A DNA stretch of 12,617 nucleotides from Candidatus Rifleibacteriota bacterium (lineage in GTDB: Bacteria; Riflebacteria; Ozemobacteria; Ozemobacterales; Ozemobacteraceae), in assembly GCA_029560455.1 (NCBI GenBank), contig JAKQKW010000500.1:1-12617 (forward strand), in the 5' to 3' direction. The position numbers were made by a program, and so were the translations under genes. Below, piece after piece: positions 5,891-12,617 of this stretch; positions within the stretch are counted from its first letter, which is position 1; each line of letters begins with the position of its first letter. Under the pieces are notes generated by a model that had not been told where the DNA came from, did not search any database, and worked only from the letters and a program-made list of their open reading frames with translations.

Positions 5891-7981
5891 TTACTGCAAA
5901 GTTTGTGGTTTATTCGCTTTAAAAAGACAGGAAAACACCAAAACACTGCCTGCAATCGAGACAAATGCAAGAGCAGCAATGATAAGAATGGTAAGCTGTA
6001 TTTGAGAATCTGCATTTTCCATGGGGTACATTGCAAAAATAAGATATTCAGGAATTCTTTTCAGCTGCGAAGCCACTACCAGCCATTTCTTTCCGGCGAT
6101 TTCCTCTTCAGAATGCTGCAGCGAAGCGGTCACTCTCACCCTTTCGGCAAGTCTGGCAACAAAGGGGTATTTACCGAAAGCCCGCGGGAATGGCAACCGG
6201 TCAGCGACAGCCGGAACCATGGCAAGACGCGCGGGTTGAACACTTTCTGCGGTCATACTGTTGCGATGAATCTGCCGCAGCAGATAACGTTCAGAAAACG
6301 ACTCTGCACCGTGCCAGCCGATCAGAAGAGTTGCATTTCTGCCCTTTTCCGGCGAAATGAACGTCGAATAAACAAAATTGCGACGGTCGGCAAACATGAG
6401 CTCGCTCACCCGGTCGAAATTTTCGAAAGGCTTGAAAAGACCTGAAGCGGCGTCACCCATTATCTCAGACAGACTGCTGGAAACTGATTCGAGCATCACT
6501 TCATTGATACGATCTTTCCAGCTCTGCTCACCGCCAAATCTCGACTGAAACAGACGGCGGGAAACAGCAGCAACAAGTTTCTGCAAAGTCTCACCCTGCT
6601 GCCCACGCTCTGGCAGAGCCATCAACACCTTACCATCACCCTGAATAAGAAAGAGACGCTGAATCGCATCGCCGTCACGCAGTATTGCATAACTTTTCTC
6701 GATCTCGGGCCGATTCATTTTTTTAAACGCCTGTAACCCGGCAAAACGCCGATAAAGACCGTTCAGATTGCTGATTGCAACATGATAATTATCATCGACC
6801 GCCTGGATCATACGCGCCAGACGATCAAGATACTCGCGCTGTGTCGATTCTCGCTGCAAACCCGCCAGAGAAAAGCCCAGAAAGACGATAACCACTGCCG
6901 GGACAATCAGCAAAGACACAAATACAGGTCGCCATTGCTCTGAAACCCTGCATTCGTCAGCAACCGACCGCTCGACATGAAGCAGACGGTAAAAATAGAA
7001 CGGCAACAGAATCAGTATTAAAAGCTTAAACAGGAAAAAAGCCTTGTCTGCCGAAGAAGGAACGTTCTTTTCCAGAAGATACAGCACTCTCGCCGTGTCG
7101 ATCTGCAGAATAAACAGACTGGTTTTGTCAGAGTGACTCTCTGATTCGATATTGCGGCGCATTAACGCAACATCATCGGCCATTTCGCCAATACCACCGT
7201 AGCCAAAATAGCCTGGAATTCTGCCGGGAAATGAGCTTGCAGGTTTTTCATAATTTATTATCCCGGCCATGCGGCCCGGCAGAAATTCATGGTTAAAATT
7301 ACCAAGAAGCTGTTTTACCGCAAGATTGTCGGGAATATCGTCCTCTGCGAACCACGCAAGCATTCCGCCAAGCAGTGTTCCGTCACCGGCCGGCGAAAAG
7401 AAAATATTCCAGTAAAAATAGCCCGGGCGACCTTTGATAAGCACCCTGACAAGAGCCGCCCTTTCCCTGGCGAGATGCGCCGGGCTTACAGCGCCAAGAA
7501 ATGCATCGAACAATGACTGATACCTGGCCAGCAACTTCTCCTCGCCGTTCAAATCAGCCTGAGAAAGGGCTTCGTAAATTTTCTGCACCATAACCCGCAA
7601 ACTGTCAGACTCGCCTGGCACCGGAATCAGCCGCCTGGAGCTGTCGAAAAAACGGAAGTTGATAAAATCAAGCCCGTTAATTCTGAGGGCCTGCAGGTTT
7701 TTCCCGATGTTTGCCGCTGTAAAAGGTTCTTCAGCCATCATACCGCAGGTAAGATTCAACTGGCGCTGTATGTAAGAAGCGTCGTCAACTTCGTTTTTCA
7801 GCTTTTCCAGCAGCAGACGATTTTCGTTGCCGGCGACCAGCTTTTCCTGTCTTGAAATGCGCGCCAGAAAAATACCAACCAGAAGAAATACGAGAATGGC
7901 CTGGAACAAAATCAGAATGAATGCTTTTTTCTTAAATTTGTCGCTGGAATAATTCATTTTCGCAATATTGCCTGAATTCAT
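5891..7981 (-). CDS. Membrane protein with two tandem extracytoplasmic sensor-like domains, unknown function
   Basis: I do not recognise the family of this 696-residue protein. Hydrophobic segments at about 20-40, 313-333, 352-374 and 660-686 suggest four membrane helices. By the positive-inside rule the N-terminus is cytoplasmic, so residues 41-312 and 375-659 form two large periplasmic domains. The layout repeats twice: helix, about 270-residue domain, helix. Each domain starts with a long amphipathic helix (42-75; 376-412), as in double-Cache sensor domains, but I see no diagnostic motif. Only an 18-residue loop (334-351) and a 10-residue tail face the cytoplasm, so no kinase, cyclase, HAMP or methyl-accepting output is present. 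It may need a partner or be a degenerate receptor. The stop at 5891 is followed almost at once by the dnaG promoter. The start is uncertain: ATG at 7981 and ATG at 7957 are both possible, neither with a strong ribosome site. Confidence 0.8.
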   Translation of the reverse strand: MNSGNIAKMNYSSDKFKKKAFILILFQAILVFLLVGIFLARISRQEKLVAGNENRLLLEKLKNEVDDASYIQRQLNLTCGMMAEEPFTAANIGKNLQALRINGLDFINFRFFDSSRRLIPVPGESDSLRVMVQKIYEALSQADLNGEEKLLARYQSLFDAFLGAVSPAHLARERAALVRVLIKGRPGYFYWNIFFSPAGDGTLLGGMLAWFAEDDIPDNLAVKQLLGNFNHEFLPGRMAGIINYEKPASSFPGRIPGYFGYGGIGEMADDVALMRRNIESESHSDKTSLFILQIDTARVLYLLEKNVPSSADKAFFLFKLLILILLPFYFYRLLHVERSVADECRVSEQWRPVFVSLLIVPAVVIVFLGFSLAGLQRESTQREYLDRLARMIQAVDDNYHVAISNLNGLYRRFAGLQAFKKMNRPEIEKSYAILRDGDAIQRLFLIQGDGKVLMALPERGQQGETLQKLVAAVSRRLFQSRFGGEQSWKDRINEVMLESVSSSLSEIMGDAASGLFKPFENFDRVSELMFADRRNFVYSTFISPEKGRNATLLIGWHGAESFSERYLLRQIHRNSMTAESVQPARLAMVPAVADRLPFPRAFGKYPFVARLAERVRVTASLQHSEEEIAGKKWLVVASQLKRIPEYLIFAMYPMENADSQIQLTILIIAALAFVSIAGSVLVFSCLFKANKPQTLQ

Positions 7982-8030
7982 TTATTTCTACTTCGATTCT
8001 CTGTGAGAGGATTAATATATGATAGCATTA

Positions 8031-8059
8031 ATGACAAGAATACTGTTATCTGCTATGAT
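8031..8059 (+). promoter_or_regulatory. Extended -10 promoter of the TPR/pseudopilin operon
   Basis: ATGACA (8031-8036, five of six to TTGACA) is followed after 17 bp by TATGAT (8054-8059). A TGC immediately before the latter gives an extended -10. The expected start of transcription is near 8066-8068, about 30 bases before the ATG at 8098. A perfect TATAAT also occurs at 8060-8065 but lacks a properly spaced -35. The region is shared with the divergent gene at 7981, for which I found no convincing promoter. Confidence 0.65.
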
Positions 8060-8097
8060 TATAATTGAAATTATCTCATCAGACGCTCGAGGATTTT

Positions 8098-9120
8098 ATG
8101 GTTAAAGCCTTGAAAGCCATTGTTTTTGTTCTGTGCGTTGCAGCAACGGTCGCTGTTTATGCCTCAGCTCTCAACCCGGAAGCCCAGGAATTCTACAAAA
8201 AGGCCGAAGCCGCTTTTGTGGCCAAAGACCTCAACACAGCCGAAACCAACCTGATTGAAGCGCTCAAGCTCGAACCCGACAACGCTGTGTACAGGTATAT
8301 CCTCGGTCAGGTACAGTTCATGAAAGAAAATTACCTTGAAGCCAAGAACAATCTTGAGATAGTTTCGAGATCGAGGCCATCCCCAGACAAAGGCGATGAT
8401 TACAACGCCAAATTAAAGGGCTACAAAAAGAAAATCAAAGATCTCCAGGAAAAATTCAACAGTGCCGGCGTCGCAAAATTTGATGTTTACCAGCAGAACA
8501 AAGACAGCGGCCAGAAACTCAAGCTTGCAGTGACTATTTTTCAGGCTTTCAAGCTCAATCCACCGCTGCGCTACAAGAATTTCAAACTGCTCGAAGAAGT
8601 CATGGCCACCTATGAAGAGGCACTGAAAAAGTCTTTTGACGGCACAGACTGGCAGAAAGACCCGATGCTGCAGCTGGCGTTTCTCTACGAAATCGCCAAC
8701 AAGAAAGACAAGGCGGCAGAGGTTTATATGCGCGCCCTTGACTACGTTGAAAACCCGAACGAAGAATTCGTCATCACCCATAAGTTCGATTATCTCAATC
8801 GCTCGAACAAAGAAAAACTGCTCGACACTATCGAAGCTGGCGATTTCACCAGACAGGATCTCGAAGAACTCATTGGCAGCGGCAGTCAAAAGGTAACCGA
8901 AGAAGACAAGAAAAAGATCGAAGACATCATTTCCGATGCCAGATCAAAACTTGAAGACGCCACTACCGATGAAGAGCGCGAATCGGTACTCGAAGAGATC
9001 AAGGCGACGATTATCGAAAAACAGAAGCGTGGCGAACTGCCCGGCCAGGAAGAGCTGAAGAAGAAGCTCGAAAAAGAAGGCAAGACCATGGAAGAATACC
9101 TCAAGGAAAAGGGTCTCTAA
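8098..9120 (+). CDS. Secreted TPR-repeat protein with charged C-terminus, first gene of the pseudopilin operon
   Basis: This 340-residue exported protein has a signal peptide at 1-24 (cleavage after YASA). There is no lipobox, so a soluble periplasmic protein is expected. Two TPR-like helix pairs occupy about 29-62 and 63-96 (YKKAEAAFVAKDLNTAETN... with conserved A and P positions). A third lies at about 187-220. The region 267-340 is very rich in Glu and Lys and looks like a long helix or coiled coil. TPR proteins act as protein-docking scaffolds. The ligand here is unknown. ATG at 8098 follows GAGG with a 5-base gap. An in-frame TTG at 8065 is rejected because it overlaps the promoter and would spoil the signal peptide. 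The next gene starts 20 bases downstream, which supports an operon and a role near pilus or secretion assembly (inference). Confidence 0.85.
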   Translation: MVKALKAIVFVLCVAATVAVYASALNPEAQEFYKKAEAAFVAKDLNTAETNLIEALKLEPDNAVYRYILGQVQFMKENYLEAKNNLEIVSRSRPSPDKGDDYNAKLKGYKKKIKDLQEKFNSAGVAKFDVYQQNKDSGQKLKLAVTIFQAFKLNPPLRYKNFKLLEEVMATYEEALKKSFDGTDWQKDPMLQLAFLYEIANKKDKAAEVYMRALDYVENPNEEFVITHKFDYLNRSNKEKLLDTIEAGDFTRQDLEELIGSGSQKVTEEDKKKIEDIISDARSKLEDATTDEERESVLEEIKATIIEKQKRGELPGQEELKKKLEKEGKTMEEYLKEKGL

Positions 9121-9140
9121 ATCTTTACACGAGGTTTGTT

Positions 9141-9860
9141 ATGGCGTTCCTTAAAGGATTCAGACCATCTGCGAGCGGGCGATCAGGTGTCACACTCATC
9201 GAAATCATGATGGGTGCTTCGATTCTTGCCATGCTGTTTTTTGTCAGTTATCGGCTCTTTTCTTCATTCACCCGCACCCAGGAAGTCGGACACTGGGCCG
9301 CCACGACCACCAAGCAACTCCGAAACGGTCTGACCCTGCTGCGCAATGAACTTTCGCGCGCCACCAAGCCCGAAGTCGTCACCCAGAAGGGCTCAGAACC
9401 TTTCAACACTGGTAATGGCGATCGAGAACAGTTTCTCTATCTTCCGGACACAGTTCCCTTCGAAACCGAAGATGTTGGCACTGACCGCAAACTGGTGCAT
9501 TTTTACATGTGCCGGCCCGGGAAAAAAAGCTTGCCAGGCGAAACCGACATCGACCCCGAGATTCTTTCAGGCGCGCTGTTTCTTAGCGGCGGCAAGCTAA
9601 GGTATCGCCGCACAGTAGAGGCACAGCCGGCGGATTTCCCAGACAAAATCGGGGCACTTGAGCAGGTTGTTGCCGAAAACATCAGCAAGATCGTCATTTC
9701 ATCGAAAGAAGTGGCTGACCTGAACGACCTTTCGGTCAAAAATCGCAATATTCTTACCATTTCGCTGACCTCAAAGCATCCGAGATACCCGAACTCGACG
9801 GTTACCGAATCCCTTGAAGCCACCTTCGAGGTGCCGACAAAACGTGGAGGCCACCCATGA
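9141..9860 (+). CDS. Type IV pilin-like minor pseudopilin, PilW/GspJ-like
   Basis: The 239-residue protein has a type III (prepilin) signal. A 16-residue leader ending in SG is followed by VTLIEIMMGASILAMLFFVS, with Glu at mature position 5. Prepilin peptidase should cut after G16 and methylate the new N-terminus. The hydrophobic helix anchors the subunit in the inner membrane and then in the filament core. The remainder (about 45-239) is globular, without a disulfide-loop signature. Size, the N-terminal helix and its place before a PilV/GspI-like and a PilX/GspK-like gene suggest the PilW/GspJ role in the filament-priming tip complex (inference from family order). GAGG lies 6 bases before the ATG. 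The stop overlaps the next start as ATGA. Whether it serves a type IV pilus or a type II secretion system cannot be told from this window. Confidence 0.85.
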   Translation: MAFLKGFRPSASGRSGVTLIEIMMGASILAMLFFVSYRLFSSFTRTQEVGHWAATTTKQLRNGLTLLRNELSRATKPEVVTQKGSEPFNTGNGDREQFLYLPDTVPFETEDVGTDRKLVHFYMCRPGKKSLPGETDIDPEILSGALFLSGGKLRYRRTVEAQPADFPDKIGALEQVVAENISKIVISSKEVADLNDLSVKNRNILTISLTSKHPRYPNSTVTESLEATFEVPTKRGGHP

Positions 9861-10420
9861 AAAAGCGCACAGACGGTGTGACCTTCGTCGAAATCATGGT
9901 CGGGGTTTTGATCATGGGAATGGCGATATTGCCGATCGTCAGAATGCTCAGTGGGGTCAGCAGCGGCACCAAGTCAGACCGCAGCGAAGCTGAAGCCCTG
10001 CAGTTCGCCTGCGACATGATGGACAACATTCTCATGAAAATGGACTACGACCCGGGCGCCATCGCCAGCCCGGCCTGGCAGATCGTTGAACGTGGGCATA
10101 CCGATATCCGCTACCAGATTCTGGTAAAGCCGGTGGCCTGGCCGGCCATTATCAAGCCAGTCATAAGATATCACCCGACCTGCGCCGATGGGGTTGAAAA
10201 GACCGCTCTCGGGCAGCTGGAGAGCGACATTCTCAGCGAGACCAGAGATCTGGCCACCATTGATAAAGAAACGGTCGACCGTCTCGGTATCGATGCATCA
10301 CAGAACAACTTCGACCTGATGGACGTTAAACTGATCGTCGACTGGAAGCCCAAAGGAACCGCAGATACAGAATTCATGAAGAACCCGATAATTCTGATAT
10401 CGAGAAAGGCCCGTCTATGA
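9857..10420 (+). CDS. Type IV pilin-like minor pseudopilin, PilV/GspI-like
   Basis: This 187-residue protein has a short 7-residue leader (MKKRTDG) before VTFVEIMVGVLIMGMAILPIV. Glu is at mature position 5, so it is a prepilin peptidase substrate and inner-membrane/filament subunit. The rest is a modest globular domain with no recognisable enzyme motif. Leader shape, length and central position in a three-gene set resemble PilV or GspI, which forms part of the tip complex with the GspJ and GspK types. The start overlaps the previous stop (ATGA), so translational coupling is likely. The stop overlaps the next start in the same way. Confidence 0.85.
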   Translation: MKKRTDGVTFVEIMVGVLIMGMAILPIVRMLSGVSSGTKSDRSEAEALQFACDMMDNILMKMDYDPGAIASPAWQIVERGHTDIRYQILVKPVAWPAIIKPVIRYHPTCADGVEKTALGQLESDILSETRDLATIDKETVDRLGIDASQNNFDLMDVKLIVDWKPKGTADTEFMKNPIILISRKARL

Positions 10421-11013
10421 ACAGATTACACAGACGTGGTATCGCAATTCCGCTGGTTCTGATGTTCGTTTTCGTCGTTTCGGTCTATTTTTTCTCGATG
10501 GCCTTTACCCGCACCGAAACGCGGCGACAGGGTCTTTCAACCCTCAATCAGAGGCAGGCATACTATATGGCTATGGGTGGGGTTCAGCAGGCATTATTGA
10601 AGATCCGCCTGCTGCATCGTGAAGCTTACGACGCCGGCAGCCTGGTCAGGGGCATCTGCCCATTTTTCAACCCATATGGCGACAATCTGGTTGCCTCAAA
10701 CCTTACTGGCGCCACAAAAACCCTTAAAGCCCGCAATATTTTCATGACCGACCTGAATTCGGGGCAACTGCCGGTCGCCATTCTCAACGACGGTGGTGCA
10801 GATTTCGCCATGCCCAATGACGATGAATTCGTCTGGGGTTACGAAGTAACCGAACTCGAAGTTTCGACTTATTACACATCTGCTACCGATGGCTCGGTCA
10901 GGCAGGTCGCGAAGGTCACCGCTCTCGGCACTTCTTATGATCCGCGAACCAGCAAAACCGGCCGCCGTGAGAAGGTCACCAAGTCTATAGAACTGCATCG
11001 AAGAATTCAATAA
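10417..11013 (+). CDS. PilX/GspK-like tip pseudopilin without Glu5
   Basis: This 198-residue protein begins with a basic leader MNRLHRRG and the hydrophobic stretch IAIPLVLMFVFVVSVYFF. A PilX-type segment QRQAYYMAMGGVQQAL follows at about 45-60. The leader fits prepilin peptidase cleavage after G8, but mature position 5 is Leu instead of Glu. Lack of Glu5 is a known trait of GspK, which caps the tip and does not need to dock onto a lower subunit. It is much shorter than GspK (about 300 residues) and closer in length to PilX of type IV pili. Residues about 65-198 form a globular domain that I cannot classify. The gene overlaps its predecessor by ATGA and is followed after 11 bases by a TPR gene. 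Confidence 0.75.
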   Translation: MNRLHRRGIAIPLVLMFVFVVSVYFFSMAFTRTETRRQGLSTLNQRQAYYMAMGGVQQALLKIRLLHREAYDAGSLVRGICPFFNPYGDNLVASNLTGATKTLKARNIFMTDLNSGQLPVAILNDGGADFAMPNDDEFVWGYEVTELEVSTYYTSATDGSVRQVAKVTALGTSYDPRTSKTGRREKVTKSIELHRRIQ

Positions 11014-11024
11014 CTGGAGACGTT

Positions 11025-12215
11025 ATGAGAAGGATTGCCCTTGCCGCTGTGCTGTTTATGACTTCCGGTTCCGTGCTCAATGCCGCTGAAAGCAAAATGG
11101 TTTCTGATGTATTGAAAAAAACCAGCGAATTAATGCGCGAAAGAAAATACCAGGAAGCAAAACGGCTGGTTTCTGATAGCCTCGAAAAAGAAAAAGAATC
11201 GCACCGCCTCTGGCTGGCGATGGGCTACATCTCTGAAGCTGATGGCAAATACCAGGAAGCGCTCGAGGCTTTCTACGAGGCAAGAAAACTGAAAGCAGAT
11301 TCAGAGGGCCTGAAAGAAAGAATCGCCCGCCTCGAAAACCTCCTCAAAGGCGCAGCAAAACCGGCAGGTGCCACCTCTGAAGCCACCGAGACACTTGCCC
11401 GTGCCAGATATTTTGTCGAGTCAGGCAACACTAAAAAGGGACTGATCGAATTCGTCAAGGCTGTCTACCTTGATCGCAACCTGATTGGCAGCGAACAGAA
11501 AATGATCGACCTTGGTCTGAAGTTCTTTTCGAATCCCGAAAACCTTTTTACCACCGAAGAAAAAACCTGTTACCTTGGCTTTTATTCGTTCTTCGCCGGC
11601 AACTATGCCGATGCCAGACGCGAATTGACAGATTATGTGACCAGATTTCCTGATGGCAGCGAAGTTGCCAAGGCAAAGCAGCAGCTCGAAGAAATAAATC
11701 AGCTTGAAGAGCAGCTGCGCTCGATGAAAAACCCGGCAAAAACCCCGGCGAAGCCACCGGTAAAACAGACAGAAAAAAGACCAGAAGAAAAACCGGCTGA
11801 TATGACAGCCGAAACCACCCCGGATACAGCCAAAAACGATGTTCAGAAAGGCAGTGAAGACAAACCGGTCTACGTTCAGACCCCGAAGGTCGACGAATAT
11901 GCCGGCATGGATTCAGCGCAGCTTTACAGTGAAGCAATGAGTCTTGCCGAGCGCCGGCCTTTAAAAGCTATCGGCCTGCTTGGCCGTGCCATAAATGAAG
12001 GCACCACCGACCCACAATATTATCAGAGCCTGGCCGATCTCTATGCCTCACGCAAGGGTTTTGAAAAAGAAGCCATTTCGACCTATCGCGCCATAATGGA
12101 AAAGTTTCCGGGCACCATGGCCGCTTCTGAGGCGAAACGCAAAATCCTGCAGATGAACCCAAGCGCCGAACAGCGGGCCAAAGAGGTCTTCGAGCACTTT
12201 CAGCAGCAACAGTAA
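11025..12215 (+). CDS. Secreted TPR-repeat protein with Pro/Lys-rich linker, last gene of the pseudopilin operon
   Basis: This 396-residue protein has a signal peptide at about 1-20 or 21 (cleavage near LNA-A-ES) and no lipobox. TPR-like helix pairs lie at about 27-60 and 61-94. A further TPR-like pair at about 181-213 (YSFFAGNYADARRELTDYVTRFPDG) resembles the YbgF/BamD-type repeat. A low-complexity linker of Pro, Lys, Thr and Glu follows (about 236-290), and another TPR-like region lies at 298-366. The architecture suggests two TPR domains joined by a flexible spacer that could cross part of the periplasm. With the first gene of the operon it brackets the three pseudopilins, and both may help assemble or anchor the filament (inference). 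TGGAG stands 5 bases before the ATG. A terminator follows at 12246-12277. Confidence 0.85.
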   Translation: MRRIALAAVLFMTSGSVLNAAESKMVSDVLKKTSELMRERKYQEAKRLVSDSLEKEKESHRLWLAMGYISEADGKYQEALEAFYEARKLKADSEGLKERIARLENLLKGAAKPAGATSEATETLARARYFVESGNTKKGLIEFVKAVYLDRNLIGSEQKMIDLGLKFFSNPENLFTTEEKTCYLGFYSFFAGNYADARRELTDYVTRFPDGSEVAKAKQQLEEINQLEEQLRSMKNPAKTPAKPPVKQTEKRPEEKPADMTAETTPDTAKNDVQKGSEDKPVYVQTPKVDEYAGMDSAQLYSEAMSLAERRPLKAIGLLGRAINEGTTDPQYYQSLADLYASRKGFEKEAISTYRAIMEKFPGTMAASEAKRKILQMNPSAEQRAKEVFEHFQQQQ

Positions 12216-12245
12216 AGCTTAACTACAGATCACGGGTAAAGAAAA

Positions 12246-12284
12246 CGGGGCTGTCTCATTTTTGTGAGACAGCCCCGCTGTTTT
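12246..12284 (+). terminator. Bidirectional terminator between convergent genes
   Basis: A perfect 13-bp stem, CGGGGCTGTCTCA (12246-12258) with its complement at 12265-12277, has a 6-base loop. TTTT follows on the plus strand (12281-12284) and TTTTC on the minus strand. It ends both the TPR/pseudopilin operon and the minus-strand gene whose stop is at 12294-12296. Confidence 0.92.
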
Positions 12285-12293
12285 AAACGACAA

Positions 12294-12617
12294 TCAGTCG
12301 CGGTTGCGGCGGTCTTCGATCGTTCTGATCAGCTCGCGGCTTGGCGGGATAATTCTGAACCAGAGTTTCAGAGTTCTTGCGTTTGTTTTCTCGTCTTCTG
12401 CATAGAGACTGATCGAACATTCTTCAGAAGAGCCACCTGACGGGTTATGGAAGATGTAATCAGGCCACCATACTTTATCGAGAGCCACTTCGCCATTATA
12501 ACCAGGCACGTCAGTCAGCCTGACTAATGCGGTTACAAAGCCTGAGACGCTCTTAAAACGCTCTCTGCCAGAAGTATAGGTCTTAACCCCGTTGGGGACA
12601 CCACCGGCAAGATTGAA
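12294..12617 (-). CDS. Protein of unknown function, C-terminal 107 residues only (cut by window edge)
   Basis: The frame is open from the right edge, whose first codon starts at 12617, to the TGA at 12294-12296. The visible 107 residues begin FNLAGGVPNGVKTY and end RTIEDRRNRD. The middle contains VALDKVWWPDYIFHNPSGGSSEE and a strand-like segment rich in aromatic residues (CSISLYAEDE, LKLWFRI). No membrane segment or catalytic motif is visible. I do not recognise the family. The beta-rich look would suit an extracellular or periplasmic domain, but this is weak. A GTG at 12509 could start a 71-residue protein, but the frame and coding character continue upstream, so I treat it as a truncated larger gene. 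The terminator at 12246-12277 follows it. Confidence 0.7.
   Translation of the reverse strand, partial: FNLAGGVPNGVKTYTSGRERFKSVSGFVTALVRLTDVPGYNGEVALDKVWWPDYIFHNPSGGSSEECSISLYAEDEKTNARTLKLWFRIIPPSRELIRTIEDRRNRD

Noticed and set aside
7982..8030. Promoter for the divergent membrane-protein gene
   Set aside because: TTGTCA (minus strand, 8037-8032) has no -10 at proper spacing. The nearest TATATT is only about 12 bp away.
8065..8097. Longer start (TTG 8065) for the first TPR gene
   Set aside because: It overlaps the promoter start region and puts a non-hydrophobic extension before a good signal peptide. ATG 8098 has GAGG at ideal spacing.

Overview
The window reads as ordinary chromosome of a bacterium with an outer membrane and roughly balanced base composition. 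It holds housekeeping genes (clpX, dnaG, rpoD, three tRNAs) next to a short pseudopilin operon. There are no phage, transposon, CRISPR or plasmid signatures. The phylum cannot be fixed from sequence alone. tRNA genes without encoded CCA, a dnaG-rpoD pair with no rpsU, a clpX with no adjacent clpP, and pseudopilin genes set between TPR genes suggest a lineage away from the standard model proteobacteria. Candidatus Riflebacteria is one guess that I cannot verify.

Layout. Positions 1-7981 are almost entirely minus-strand. In the order of transcription (right to left) this block holds: a 696-residue membrane protein with two large extracytoplasmic domains (7981-5891); dnaG (5814-4042) and rpoD (4016-2883), which share a promoter just upstream of dnaG; a tRNA cluster of tRNA-CAT and two identical tRNA-Glu(TTC) genes (2830-2545) with its own strong promoter and a terminator; a secreted thermolysin/fungalysin-type zinc peptidase (2406-769) ending at a terminator; and the first 182 codons of clpX (547 to the left edge).

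At about 7982-8097 the strands diverge. A plus-strand operon then runs from 8098 to 12215: a secreted TPR protein, three type IV pilin-like proteins (PilW/GspJ-like, PilV/GspI-like, PilX/GspK-like; the pilin genes overlap by ATGA), and a second secreted TPR protein. A strong bidirectional terminator at 12246-12277 separates it from a convergent minus-strand gene of unknown function that is cut by the right edge (12294-12617).

How the genes relate. DnaG and RpoD are the core of the macromolecular-synthesis operon, and their co-transcription links replication priming to transcription initiation. Of the four promoter-like sites recognised, all have a sigma70-type -10 box and 17-bp spacing, which fits the RpoD encoded here. 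The plus-strand operon looks like the minor-pseudopilin set that primes a type IV pilus or type II secretion filament, bracketed by two periplasmic TPR proteins that may be assembly partners (inference). The most notable items are this TPR/pseudopilin operon, the two-sensor membrane protein without a cytoplasmic output domain, and the TTG start of dnaG. I did not find a convincing wholly new system.
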